59,897 nt of DNA from Myxococcales bacterium (GTDB taxonomy: Bacteria > Myxococcota > Myxococcia > Myxococcales > JAJYLH01), in assembly GCA_021787845.1 (NCBI GenBank), contig JAJYLH010000034.1, forward strand, positions 1 through 59,897. The letters run 5' to 3'. A program made the position numbers and the translations under genes. Positions 51,349-59,896 of this stretch are shown here, piece by piece. A model generated the notes under the pieces. It had not been told where the DNA came from. It saw nothing but the letters and a program-made list of their open reading frames with translations, and made no database searches. Positions within the stretch are counted from its first letter, which is position 1. The number at the start of each line of letters is the position of its first letter.

Positions 51349-52748
51349 TGCCCGCGCGGCCGAGCGACCGGAGGCTCCGGTCGCGTCGCCGGTGGCGCTG
51401 GGCCGAGCGAAACCCAAAGGCGGCGGATGACCGTTCCAGCGAAGCGCGCCTCGATGGGCTTGGCGGAAGGCCTCCTGGAGAACGAGACCGCGACCGGATA
51501 GCCGCGAGCGGCCGAATCGTTCCAGAGATCGAACTGCGACAGCCGCCCGGGCGTCGACCCCAGGCGCTGGAAGCCGCCGTAGTATTCGAGCTCCGCGGCG
51601 ATCTGGTAGTTCGAGGCGACGAGGGGCGTCTGCGGCGAGGCGACCTCCCGGACCTTCCGCGCGAGGTCGCTCCATCCGTGAAAGCGGGCAATCGGGGGCG
51701 ACTGCGGCCGGAGCCATCGCGGCTCGCGTAGCTCGAGGCCGTAGGTGCCCGCCGCGACCAGCCCCAGGGCGACCGAGAGGCCGACCCAGGCCCGCGACCA
51801 CCGGAGCGATAGGGAAGCGGCAGCGGTCCCGGCTAGCGCGCAGAGGCTCGGATAGGCGACCGCGGCCCAGTTCGCCTCGACGTGCCCGCGGATCGACGAG
51901 TAGGTGGTGACGAACAGAGGGAAGAAGGCGGTCGCCGCGACCCGGACGGCGGCCGGACGAGAATCGCGCGCGGCCTGAACGGCGGCGAGCCCGAGCGCGA
52001 TCGGCCCCACGCCAAGCAGGAGCCCTCCCGCATACCACGCGAATTGGCCGAGGGAGCCCGTGTGGTTGAACCCGTGCCGGAGCTGGAAGCGGAAGGAGAC
52101 CCAATGGTGGGTGCCGTTCCAGGCGATGCAGGGCGCGAAGACGAGGAGGGCGGCGAGAGCGCCCAGCCACATCCAGCGCGCGCGCAGCTCGGCCCGGAGC
52201 GACCCGTCGAAGAGGCAGGCGACGACCACGCCGGGGGCCAGGAGCGCACCCGTGTACTTCGACATCAGCCCCAGGCCCGCGACGGCGCCGAACGCGAGCC
52301 AGCGCGGACCCTTGGCCCGAACGAGGAGCCAGGTCGCGGCGGTAAAGGCGAGCTCGGCCGGGGCGTCGGGAAGCGCCAGCGCTCCCGTCAAGGTCAGCAT
52401 CGGCGCGGCGGCGGCGAAGAGCGCGGCGAGGGTCGGCGCCTGGGGCCGGTCGGTCAGCTCGCGGGCGATGAGCGCGGCGAAGACCACCGCCAGCGCTCCA
52501 GAGAGGAGGAACGGAAGCCGCAGGGTCAGCTCGCTCTTCGAGAAGAGAGTGGCGAGGCGAATCATCCAGGCGACGAGGGGCGGGTGGTCGAAGTAGCCGA
52601 ACGCGAGCCTCTTCGACCACGTCCAGTAGTAGGCCTCGTCGGCGTAGAGCTCGAGGTGCCAGAAGAGCGCCAGCCGGAGGAGGAGCGCGCCCGCCGCGAC
52701 GAGCCCGACGGCCGGCGGCAAACGCCTGGCAGGAGCGGTGCCGTTCAA
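51345..52748 (-). CDS. GT39-type (ArnT/PMT-like) membrane glycosyltransferase
   Basis: This 467-residue protein has about ten membrane helices. The family signature sits in the first periplasmic loop: YADEAYYWTWSKRLAFGYFD, with the catalytic Asp-Glu, followed by HPPLVAWMIRL. Such GT-C enzymes transfer a sugar from a polyprenyl phosphate carrier to an envelope acceptor. The C-terminal ~100 residues are soluble. The TTG at 52748 is chosen because it overlaps the stop of the upstream polyprenol-phosphate glycosyltransferase gene (TTGA), implying coupled translation. That partner probably makes its lipid-linked sugar donor. The sugar and acceptor are unknown. Confidence 0.85.
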   Translation of the reverse strand: MNGTAPARRLPPAVGLVAAGALLLRLALFWHLELYADEAYYWTWSKRLAFGYFDHPPLVAWMIRLATLFSKSELTLRLPFLLSGALAVVFAALIARELTDRPQAPTLAALFAAAAPMLTLTGALALPDAPAELAFTAATWLLVRAKGPRWLAFGAVAGLGLMSKYTGALLAPGVVVACLFDGSLRAELRARWMWLGALAALLVFAPCIAWNGTHHWVSFRFQLRHGFNHTGSLGQFAWYAGGLLLGVGPIALGLAAVQAARDSRPAAVRVAATAFFPLFVTTYSSIRGHVEANWAAVAYPSLCALAGTAAASLSLRWSRAWVGLSVALGLVAAGTYGLELREPRWLRPQSPPIARFHGWSDLARKVREVASPQTPLVASNYQIAAELEYYGGFQRLGSTPGRLSQFDLWNDSAARGYPVAVSFSRRPSAKPIEARFAGTVIRRLWVSLGPAPPATRPEPPVARPRGH

Positions 52749-53494
52749 CGGCTGCGGCCCCGCAGGGCTGGAAATCGCATCGACCAGACGCTCCTCACCG
52801 CCTCGACCACGATCGCCGGGGACATCTTCGACTGCCCGACCCGGCGGTCGGCGAAGAGGATCGGCATCTCCCGAACCCGAAAGCCGCGCCGAATGGTCCG
52901 GTACGTCAGCTCGATCTGGAACGCGTAGCCGGAGCACTGGACCGAGGCGAGGTCGATCGCCTCCAGGACCTCGCGCCGGAAGCACTTGAACCCGCCGGTC
53001 AGGTCGCGCACGCCGACGCCGAGAATCGTGCGGGCGTAGAAGCTTCCGCCCCGGGAGAGCAGCCGGCGGCCCCAGCCCCAGTCGACCGTGCCGCCGCCCG
53101 CGACGTTGCGCGACCCGATGACGAGGTCCGCCTCTTTCGCGAGCTCGAGCATGCCCGGAAGGTACTTCGGGTCGTGGGAGAAGTCGGCGTCCATCTCCAG
53201 AACGAGCCGGTAGCCCTCCCGCAGGGCGACAGCGAAGCCGGCCAGATACGCCCGCCCCAGGCCCTCCTTATTCTCCCGGTGGAGCACTTTTACCCGCGGC
53301 TCGCGCCGGGCGATCTGGTCGGCGAGCTCGCCCGTCCCGTCCGGCGAGCCGTCGTCGACGACCAGGACGTCCACCTCGTCGGTCGCCGCGAGGATCGCCC
53401 GGGAAATCGGCTCCAGGTTCTCACGCTCGTTGTACGTCGGCAGCACGACGAGCGCCGGTCGAAGCGGGACGCGGGAACCTCGTTCGGTGGCCAT
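52745..53494 (-). CDS. Polyprenol-phosphate glycosyltransferase (DPM1-like GT2)
   Basis: This 249-residue cytoplasmic-face GT2 enzyme is close to dolichol/polyprenol phosphate mannosyl transferases. Motifs are LPTYNERENLEPI, VLVVDDGSPDGTG, the metal-binding LEMDADFSHDP, GLGRAYLAGF and the RDLTGGFKCFRREVLE block. It lacks the C-terminal membrane helices of longer relatives, as in bacterial DPM1-type proteins. It would load a sugar from a nucleotide donor onto polyprenyl phosphate. The next gene, translationally coupled, encodes a GT39 enzyme that could use the product. The ATG at 53494 is preferred over a start 12 codons upstream. Confidence 0.9.
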   Translation of the reverse strand: MATERGSRVPLRPALVVLPTYNERENLEPISRAILAATDEVDVLVVDDGSPDGTGELADQIARREPRVKVLHRENKEGLGRAYLAGFAVALREGYRLVLEMDADFSHDPKYLPGMLELAKEADLVIGSRNVAGGGTVDWGWGRRLLSRGGSFYARTILGVGVRDLTGGFKCFRREVLEAIDLASVQCSGYAFQIELTYRTIRRGFRVREMPILFADRRVGQSKMSPAIVVEAVRSVWSMRFPALRGRSR

Positions 53495-53688
53495 CGGCGC
53501 GGTCTTACCCGTTCCCCGGGCGGCGAGCAACGCCGCTGCCCCTCGCTGGCGCCGGCCGCTGGTCCTCGCCTCGCCCCGCGGCGGAACAACCGCTGGCGCG
53601 AGCGCTGTTCTCCCTCGAGGCGCCCCGGGCCTTGTGAGGGCGGCGTCTGCGCTCGTAGCATGCGGGCTCGAAGCTCGGAGACCGACCG

Positions 53689-55449
53689 TTGATCGCGAAG
53701 CGCACGCCGTGGCCGCTCGTCTTCATCGCCCTCGCCCTGGTCGCGTTCGGCAGAGGGGCGCGAGCCGACGGCCGCGACATCATGGTCGCCATCTCTCCGG
53801 CAGCGCCGCCGGCGAGCGACCCCGACGCCGAATGGACGGTCACCCTGCGCGACGCCCAACGGGTGGAAGGCGTCGACCTGCCGGCCGGCACGGTCCTCCA
53901 CTACCGGCGCGGCGACTGGCCGCCTCCCCGCCGCGGGGCCGACGGCCGGCTCGTGCCCTTCGTGGGGCCTCCGGCACCGCTCCTGGTCCGCTCCACCCCG
54001 GCCGCCGACGTCGAAGCGTGGGGACTGACCATCGCCTCCGGCGAGGACCTCTTCCTCGGGTCGTTCGTCTCCCTGGTGCTCGACGGCGACGGGATGGTGC
54101 AGGGCCTGCCGCTGGAGAGCGGCACCGTGGTCGAGTTCGAACGGCTGCGCGGGCCGAACGACGACCAGGCCTCCGCCATCAAGGTGCTGCGCGGCTGCAC
54201 GCTGTCGCGCCCGGCGACGGTGCAGGGGGTGGAGATTCCAGGCGACGCCGCGCTGGAATTTCGACCGCGGGGGAGCTTGTGGCTGGTGCGCCTCTACGAC
54301 GACTCGGACCTCGCCGGCTATCCGGTCTCCAGCTCGGCCGACGCCGAGTTCCACCGCAATGGCCACCTGGAGCGCTTCCGCCTCTCGCGAGACTTCCCCG
54401 TCAGCGGGCACCTCTGTCAGGGCGACGAGGACGTCGAGCTCTACCCCTCGGGACGGCTAAAGGCCTGCGAAATCGCTCCCGGCCAGCTCGTGCAGGGGGT
54501 GTCGCCGGACCCGGACCAGCCGACCGAGTTCTTCGACTCGGGGCTGGTCCAGGAAATCGCCCTCACCCGTCCGGCGACGGTGGACGGCCTCGCCCTCGGC
54601 CCCGGGGCGATCGTCGACTTCTTCGACAACGGCCGGGTCCGCCGCATCCGTTCGGGATTCGCCGAAGACCCGGAGCGGCCGAAACAGAAGCGGTTCTTCA
54701 CCCAGGTGGTGCGTGGCATTCCGCTGGAGCCGAACCTGGGCGACAGCCGCGCCGACGGCGCCTATTTCCGCCGGGACGGGAGCCTCGCGAAGGTGGTCAC
54801 CCGCAACGACTTCGTCTACGGCGGCATCCCGGTCGCCGGGGGGCCCGACCCGGTCGAGTTCTGGGTCTCCGGCCGCATCAAGAACGCCCGCCTCGCCCGC
54901 GACTTCACCTGGCGCGGCCGTCTCTACCGCGCCGGAATGCCGATTCGCCTGCGCCGGGACGGCTCCCTCGCTCTCTTCTGGCGACGCCCCCTTCCGTTGC
55001 GTCCGAGGGCCAGCTACCTTGCGCCCGTTTTCCACACGGAGGGGCCATGGCCCGCGAAGCACGTGACCTTCGCATCGCGCTCTTCATCGATTTCGAAAAC
55101 CTCGTCACCCGCACCGGCATCACGCCGGAGGACTTCGACCTCGAGCCGGCGCTCGACAAGCTCCTCGCCCGGGGGAAAATCGTCTTCCGCCGCGCCTACG
55201 CCGACTGGATCCGCTTCAGCGGGGCGAGAGCGCACCTGCACGACAAAGGGGTCGAGCTCGTCGACGTGCCCCCCTCCACCCGGGCCGGCAAGAACGCGGC
55301 CGACATCCGGCTCGTCATCGACGCGCTCGAGCTCGCGTACCAGCGGGAGCACGTCGACGCCTTCGCCGTCGCCTCCGGGGACTCCGACTTCTGCCCCCTC
55401 GCCTACAAGCTCCGGGAAATCGGCCGCTCCGTCATCGGGCTCGCCGTGA
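53689..55449 (+). CDS. Exported MORN-like repeat protein, 3' end uncertain
   Basis: Residues 1-~440 form a convincing protein: a signal peptide (LVFIALALVAFGRGARA), then repeated units ending in F-x-x-x-G-x-(L/V) patterns. Examples are EFHRNGHLERFRLSRDFPVSG, VELYPSGRLKACEI, EFFDSGLVQEIALT, DFFDNGRVRRI and EFWVSGRIKNARLARDF, a MORN- or YwqK-like arrangement. The start is a TTG with GGAG upstream. After about 55040 the frame has no stop until 55449 but turns into a Ser/Pro/Thr-rich shadow of the next gene. The true end is therefore probably before ~55050 and was lost by a frameshift or sequence error, or the genes truly overlap. Confidence 0.6.
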   Translation: MIAKRTPWPLVFIALALVAFGRGARADGRDIMVAISPAAPPASDPDAEWTVTLRDAQRVEGVDLPAGTVLHYRRGDWPPPRRGADGRLVPFVGPPAPLLVRSTPAADVEAWGLTIASGEDLFLGSFVSLVLDGDGMVQGLPLESGTVVEFERLRGPNDDQASAIKVLRGCTLSRPATVQGVEIPGDAALEFRPRGSLWLVRLYDDSDLAGYPVSSSADAEFHRNGHLERFRLSRDFPVSGHLCQGDEDVELYPSGRLKACEIAPGQLVQGVSPDPDQPTEFFDSGLVQEIALTRPATVDGLALGPGAIVDFFDNGRVRRIRSGFAEDPERPKQKRFFTQVVRGIPLEPNLGDSRADGAYFRRDGSLAKVVTRNDFVYGGIPVAGGPDPVEFWVSGRIKNARLARDFTWRGRLYRAGMPIRLRRDGSLALFWRRPLPLRPRASYLAPVFHTEGPWPAKHVTFASRSSSISKTSSPAPASRRRTSTSSRRSTSSSPGGKSSSAAPTPTGSASAGRERTCTTKGSSSSTCPPPPGPARTRPTSGSSSTRSSSRTSGSTSTPSPSPPGTPTSAPSPTSSGKSAAPSSGSP

Positions 55450-55808
55450 AGGAAGCGACGAGCCCGCTGTTCGTCAAGGCGTGCGACGAGTTCATCTACT
55501 TCCGCCCGCCGGCGAGGCCCGAGAAGAAGGGCGCGGCGGAAAAGAAGCCGAAGGCGGCGGCGAAGCCCCCCGCGTCGCCCGAGGTGCCGCCCATCGCGCG
55601 GGAGACCGTGAGCGAGATGCTGGCCGACGCGACCGAGCCCGTCGGGCAGTCGTCGGTGATGAACGCCATCGTCCGGCGGGAGCCCGACTTCGACGTCAAG
55701 GAGCACGGCTTCTCGACCTTCTCCCGCCTCCTCGAGGCGCTGGAGAAAGAAGGGCTCCTCAAGCGGCAGCAGAACGAGAAGGGGCAGTGGTACCTGGTGC
55801 CGGCGTAG
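55047..55808 (+). CDS. NYN-domain ribonuclease-like protein with C-terminal LOTUS/OST-HTH
   Basis: This 253-residue protein begins with a NYN (PIN-like) nuclease domain: catalytic-type acids in ALFIDFENLVTR (about 11-22), NAADIRLVIDALELAY and VASGDSDFCPLAYKLRE. After a Lys/Ala/Pro linker (about 160-185) comes a winged-helix LOTUS (OST-HTH) domain (ARETVSEMLADATEPVGQSS to the C-terminal EKGQWYLVPA). Such proteins of the LabA/DUF88 type are presumed RNases, with the LOTUS domain binding RNA. The ATG has GGAGGGG upstream. The preceding gene runs over this start in another frame. Confidence 0.88.
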   Translation: MAREARDLRIALFIDFENLVTRTGITPEDFDLEPALDKLLARGKIVFRRAYADWIRFSGARAHLHDKGVELVDVPPSTRAGKNAADIRLVIDALELAYQREHVDAFAVASGDSDFCPLAYKLREIGRSVIGLAVKEATSPLFVKACDEFIYFRPPARPEKKGAAEKKPKAAAKPPASPEVPPIARETVSEMLADATEPVGQSSVMNAIVRREPDFDVKEHGFSTFSRLLEALEKEGLLKRQQNEKGQWYLVPA

Positions 55809-55988
55809 AGGCGCTCTCCCGATCCGAAAGCCCGCGAGGCCACCGGCGCCGCCGCCGAGGAGCCGGAATAGAACTGCCTATTCAGGTCAAGGAACTCGTC
55901 CAGTCGGTTTCCTTCCGACTCTGCCATCCTCATCATCGGCTGGCGGACAGGAGCGCCGCTACCATCCCGGAGCGCTGGCGAGCGCCGT

Positions 55989-56801
55989 CTATCGCTTCGG
56001 GTCCTTCGGCCCCGGAGCGCCCGGAGCAAGCAGCGGCCCGTCCGCCAGGAGCTCTCGCACCGTCACGAGCTTGAAGCCTCGCTGGCGCAGGCCCCGGATG
56101 ATGGCCGGGAGCGCTTCTGCCGTGTGGAACTTCAGGTGGTTCAGGTGCATCACCACGATGTCGCCGGGCCGCACCTTGCGCAGGACCCAATCGACGAGCC
56201 GGGGAGCGGTCGCGTGCGGGTCGGGGTCGCCGCTCGGCAGGTCGTACTCGACGGTCATCAGGCCGAGCGCCGCCGCGGTCTCCACCACCTTCGTGTCGTA
56301 CTCCCCGAACGGCGGCCGCCAGAAAGTCGGCTCCTTCCCGGTGACCGCGTAGACCTGGTCCTCGGTTCGCAGCAGCTCCGCTCTCACGCGCGCGGGCGAC
56401 AGCCGCGTCATGTGCGGGTGCGACCAGGTGTGATTCTCCAGCTCGATCTGCGGGAGCGACGCCAGGTACCTCACCTGCGCCTGGTTGTGCTCGGTCCAGC
56501 GGCCGCCGAGGAAGATCGTCGCCGGCGTGTGCGTCGCCACCAGAATCCGCACGATGCGCGCGTCGAGCTCGTTTGCGCGGGTGGAGCAGGCATCGAAGGT
56601 GAGCGCGACGTCATGGCCGAGGCGGGAACCGCGCGAGAGCACCTCGGCCGTCACCGCCTCGAGCCGCGGCGCGGGCGCGGGCGGATGGGCGCGTGACGCG
56701 CGCGCGCGGGCGGGCGGGCGCGGGGCGGAATGGACTGCATGGGCGGTGCTCTTCGGCGAGAGCGCTGCTGCCAGGAGCAGCGCCGCGAGAAAGGGTGGCA
56801 T
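55989..56801 (-). CDS. Polysaccharide deacetylase (NodB/CE4) family, exported
   Basis: This 270-residue protein has a signal peptide and a Pro/Arg/Ala-rich stretch before the NodB domain. Motif 1 reads VALTFDACST, the TFDAC variant common in one subgroup. The metal-binding His pair lies in ENHTWSHPHMT, then FWRPPFGEYDT supplies the motif-3 RPP segment and VVMHLNH the final His. It would remove acetyl groups from peptidoglycan or an exopolysaccharide in the periplasm. It is divergent from a GNAT gene with a 53-bp gap, and nothing around it indicates the substrate. Confidence 0.87.
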   Translation of the reverse strand: MPPFLAALLLAAALSPKSTAHAVHSAPRPPARARASRAHPPAPAPRLEAVTAEVLSRGSRLGHDVALTFDACSTRANELDARIVRILVATHTPATIFLGGRWTEHNQAQVRYLASLPQIELENHTWSHPHMTRLSPARVRAELLRTEDQVYAVTGKEPTFWRPPFGEYDTKVVETAAALGLMTVEYDLPSGDPDPHATAPRLVDWVLRKVRPGDIVVMHLNHLKFHTAEALPAIIRGLRQRGFKLVTVRELLADGPLLAPGAPGPKDPKR

Positions 56802-56854
56802 CGGACCTCGGCTCGATTCGCGCGACAGGCGCGAAGGCCGCTACGATAACCGCC

Positions 56855-57358
56855 ATGCCGGTGTCGATTCGCCCGTTTCGTCCATCCGACGCTCCCGCCT
56901 GTGGACGTATCGTCGACGCGACCCCGCTCTGGCGCCGCTACGGTTTGACCGGCGGGGCGCTCGCGCGCGCCCTCGTCGCGTCGACCGAGCCCATTTTCGT
57001 CGCGGATGACGCGGGCGTCGTCCTCGGCTTCGCCTGGGTGCTCAGGAGCGGTGCCTTTGGGCGCAGCGGCTACCTGCGGCTGATCGCGGTCGACCCGGAC
57101 CGGCGCGGCGCGCGGGTGGGGGAGGAGCTCCTCCGGGCGTTCGAAGCCGAGGCGCAGAGTAGGAGCGCCGACGCTTTCCTTCTGGTCTCCGACTTCAACG
57201 CTGGCGCGCGCCGCTTCTACCTCCGCGAGGGCTACGTCGAGGTCGGACGGCTCGACGACTACGTGGTGCCGGGGGTCTCGGAAATCCTGATGCGCAAGCG
57301 GCTGGGACGACCCGCCGCGCCGGACGCCGGGGCCGCTTCCCCCGCCGACTCCGGTTAG
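56855..57358 (+). CDS. GNAT family N-acetyltransferase
   Basis: This 167-residue protein has the GNAT fold: an N-terminal SIRPFRPSDAPACGRIV, a central LRLIAVDPDRRGARVGEELLRAF with the acetyl-CoA pyrophosphate loop (R-R-x-G-x-R-V-G), and FYLREGYVEVGRLDDYV at the end. The C-terminal ~15 residues are Pro/Ala-rich and dispensable. The acceptor is unknown. The ATG at 56855 is chosen because it starts the first beta strand of the fold; upstream codons lie in the divergent promoter region. Confidence 0.9.
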   Translation: MPVSIRPFRPSDAPACGRIVDATPLWRRYGLTGGALARALVASTEPIFVADDAGVVLGFAWVLRSGAFGRSGYLRLIAVDPDRRGARVGEELLRAFEAEAQSRSADAFLLVSDFNAGARRFYLREGYVEVGRLDDYVVPGVSEILMRKRLGRPAAPDAGAASPADSG

Positions 57359-57425
57359 GGGCCGGAACAGAACGACCTTGGCAAGTCGTGCTGTCCTGGA
57401 CCGCTCACCCTGAGCCCTTCGGCAC

Positions 57426-57635
57426 GCATGGCGCGGGGCTTTCGCCAGTAACCCAAGCTCGATCTTGGAGATGATCGGGATGGTGGCACGGACGTCCTCG
57501 CCGGTGAGAGCTCGGGAAGCTGCCATGCCGGTGGGTTCGGCTGGGCTATCCCGGGCGAGGACGCCGGTGCCACCGAGCCTTGCTGCGTGGGGTCGAGAGT
57601 TTTGCGCGCCGCGCGAAGATTTCGTGGCTCGGTAG
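57426..57635. repeat. ~210-bp mosaic intergenic repeat, copy 3
   Basis: It is colinear with 19404-19612, including GGTGGGTTCGGCTGGGC and the GAAGATTTCGTGGC end. A short block (57393-57420) just before it matches 42848-42875. Together these fill most of the 338-bp gap 57359-57696. Confidence 0.85.
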
Positions 57636-57696
57636 CTCCGGATGAGCGGGAACGAGAATACGCCTGAAGATGTCCAGGTTCTGTGTTCCCAGCACC

Positions 57697-58905
57697 CTAG
57701 CGCACGCGTTTCGGTTCGCTCACCGCCTGGGGATCCGCCGCTTCGAACGTCGCCGGCGGCTCGGCGACTTCCTGGATGAGCTTGCGCTCGTCCGCCGCCG
57801 GGGACGTCGCCTCCTCGAACACCGAATGCGAATCAGCAGCCGGCGCGGTCGAGGCGTGCTCGTCCGCCGTCACCTGCTCCAGCGCCTGCGCGATGGCCTC
57901 GATTTCGTCGTGGAGCTGCTGGACCCCCTGGATGAGCTCGGCACCGGCGCTGGGACCCAGCTCCGCCCCCGCTGTTCGTAAGCGCACAAGCTGAGTTCCG
58001 AGACCCTCCAGGGTCAGAATCAGCCGGGTCTGCTCCGCGTCCAGCCGGTCCGCGCTCGTGCGCAACAGCTCCCGCTGCCGCCGCTGCTCGGCGATGGCGG
58101 CCACCGCCCCCGAAAGCGAGCGCCGGACCGCCGGGTCGGTGGCCGCCGCCAAGCGCTGCTCGATCACCTCTTTCTCTTTGTCGAGCCGCGCGAGCGCCTC
58201 CGGGTTCGCTTCCTCTCGGAGGGCCCGTTCCCGCCGCAAGAGGTCGTGACACGTTCGCCGCAAGGCGCCCACCGTCTCCGCCGAGGTGCCCAGGTGCTCC
58301 CGCACCTGCTCCGGCGCCTCCTTCAGCTCGTTCTCCAGCCGCTCGCAAGCCACGTCGACCCGTTCGTCGCGCGGGTCGACCTTGCTCTCCTGGAGCGCTG
58401 CCGCCTGGCGCGGAGCCCGCTCTCGCCGCTTCGAGTTCGCGGCGTAGGTGACACCCGCTGAAACCGACATCGCCGCCGGCACCTGCGCGCCGCGGCTCAC
58501 CGTCGCCCCCGCGCCCAGGTGCGACCCGGCGCCCAGCACCGCTTCCTCCATCACGGTCGCGCCCCAGGAGACGCATGCACCCTCCTCGAGCACCGCGTCG
58601 CGCCCGACCGTCGCGCCCATCCGCACCACCGCACCCTTCGTCACCACCGCGCCCGAGCCGACCGTCGCGCCCATCTCGACCACCGCGCCGGGCTCCACCA
58701 CCGCGTCCTCGGCGATCGACGCGCCCATCCCGATGTGCGCCCGCGTCGGGTCGTGCGGCGTAAGCCCCGCCGGTACGCTGGACAAGAGCGCTTCCCCCAG
58801 CCGGCGCAGCAGGAAGACGCCGCCGACCACCGCGAAGAAGGCCGCCGGCCCCACGAGCCACAGATGTCCGGTCGCGATCGCCAGCGCGACCAGCATCGCC
58901 GACAC
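57697..58905 (-). CDS. Two-TM / hexapeptide beta-helix / coiled-coil protein
   Basis: This 402-residue protein is not assigned to a named family. Two hydrophobic segments near the N terminus (up to about residue 45) precede about sixteen imperfect hexapeptide turns (55-150; for example GAVVEMGATVGSGAVVTKGA), as in left-handed beta-helices of acyltransferases. A long charged helical region (about 160-340) likely forms a coiled coil, and an acidic tail follows. The GTG at 58905 is the first start, but the frame is open and coding-like for at least 25 more codons upstream (ALSARERARLGRHR), up to the IS sequence. The true N terminus may have been cut off by the insertion. Confidence 0.7.
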   Translation of the reverse strand: MSAMLVALAIATGHLWLVGPAAFFAVVGGVFLLRRLGEALLSSVPAGLTPHDPTRAHIGMGASIAEDAVVEPGAVVEMGATVGSGAVVTKGAVVRMGATVGRDAVLEEGACVSWGATVMEEAVLGAGSHLGAGATVSRGAQVPAAMSVSAGVTYAANSKRRERAPRQAAALQESKVDPRDERVDVACERLENELKEAPEQVREHLGTSAETVGALRRTCHDLLRRERALREEANPEALARLDKEKEVIEQRLAAATDPAVRRSLSGAVAAIAEQRRQRELLRTSADRLDAEQTRLILTLEGLGTQLVRLRTAGAELGPSAGAELIQGVQQLHDEIEAIAQALEQVTADEHASTAPAADSHSVFEEATSPAADERKLIQEVAEPPATFEAADPQAVSEPKRVR

Positions 58906-59035
58906 GCCCAGGGCGCCCCCACCCGCGCCGCGATGGCGCCCGAGCCGCGCCCGCTCGCGCGCGCTCAGAGCCTGAGCACGAATCGTTTTCTGCTGGGAGT
59001 ATATTACTTGGTTAGTAGTTGCACGGGCCGGGGAT

Positions 59036-59896
59036 TCACCCGGCTCGGCAAACGCTGATCACGCGGAGGATGTTGTACGTGAGGGTGAAGAGGCAAGCCC
59101 AGCCGAGCACCTTGTCGAGGGAGCGTATGGGGACGTGGTCGAGGCCGCGGTGGGCCTTACCATCGGCGTTGACGGTTTCGGCAGTAGCGGCGCGCTGCTT
59201 GTAGAGTTCCTGGGACTCGGCGGTCTGCATGCGCGCGCGCCACCCGGCGGTGGCGGGAGAGTCGCTCTTGCGCGCCTCGGTGGACGGACGCTGGTCCTGA
59301 CGGGTCTTCTTCAGCGGCGCGTACACGGTGGTCTTGGGGGCCAGCGCGTCGAGCGTCTCGTGGGCGAGGTACCCGCCATCGACCAAGAGCTCCTTCGGAC
59401 GCTCGCCGAACCGCTCTTCGACCTGCTTCATCATCGGTTCGGCTTCGCCCTGGTCGGTGCCGCGATTGGTCACCTCCACCCCGACGATCAGGCGCGCCTT
59501 GTCGGTGGTGGTCGCGAACTGCACGTTGTAGGCCGGGCGAAAGCCGCCGTCGCCGCGCTTCATCACCCGCGCTTGCGGGTCGGTCGTCGACACCCGCGGC
59601 GGCCGGTCTTCGCCGCTGCGCTTCTTGGCGACCGCCGCATCGGGAAGCTCAGCAAGAGCGGCGTCGATCCGCTGGAGCCGATCGCGCGCGCCCCGCTCCC
59701 GTGCCGCACGGCGCGCCTTGGTCAGCGCCGGATTCTGCGCGTCGGCGAGCACCGCATCCAGATGCGCCTCGGCCTGCTTGCGCAACTCGACGAGCGTCTG
59801 CTCCCGGCGGAACGAGGCCGCACCGGCGCTCGCGCGAACGCGGGTCCCGTCCTGCGCCACGCGAGACAGATCGCACAGGCCCGCCTTCAAGAGCAC
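59036..59896 (-). mobile_element. IS1182-family transposase, 3' part (continues beyond window)
   Basis: The 286 visible codons encode the C-terminal portion of a DDE transposase. They include VAQDGTRVRASAGAASFRRE, the RPAYNVQFATT motif, LLVDGGYLAHE with an acidic active-site residue, and the family-typical ending RGLDHVPIRSLDKVLGWACL followed by a short aromatic tail. The N terminus lies right of the window, so completeness is unknown. An unusually AT-rich stretch just past the stop (about 58988-59020) probably includes the element's end, although no inverted repeat can be confirmed without the other end. Confidence 0.85.
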
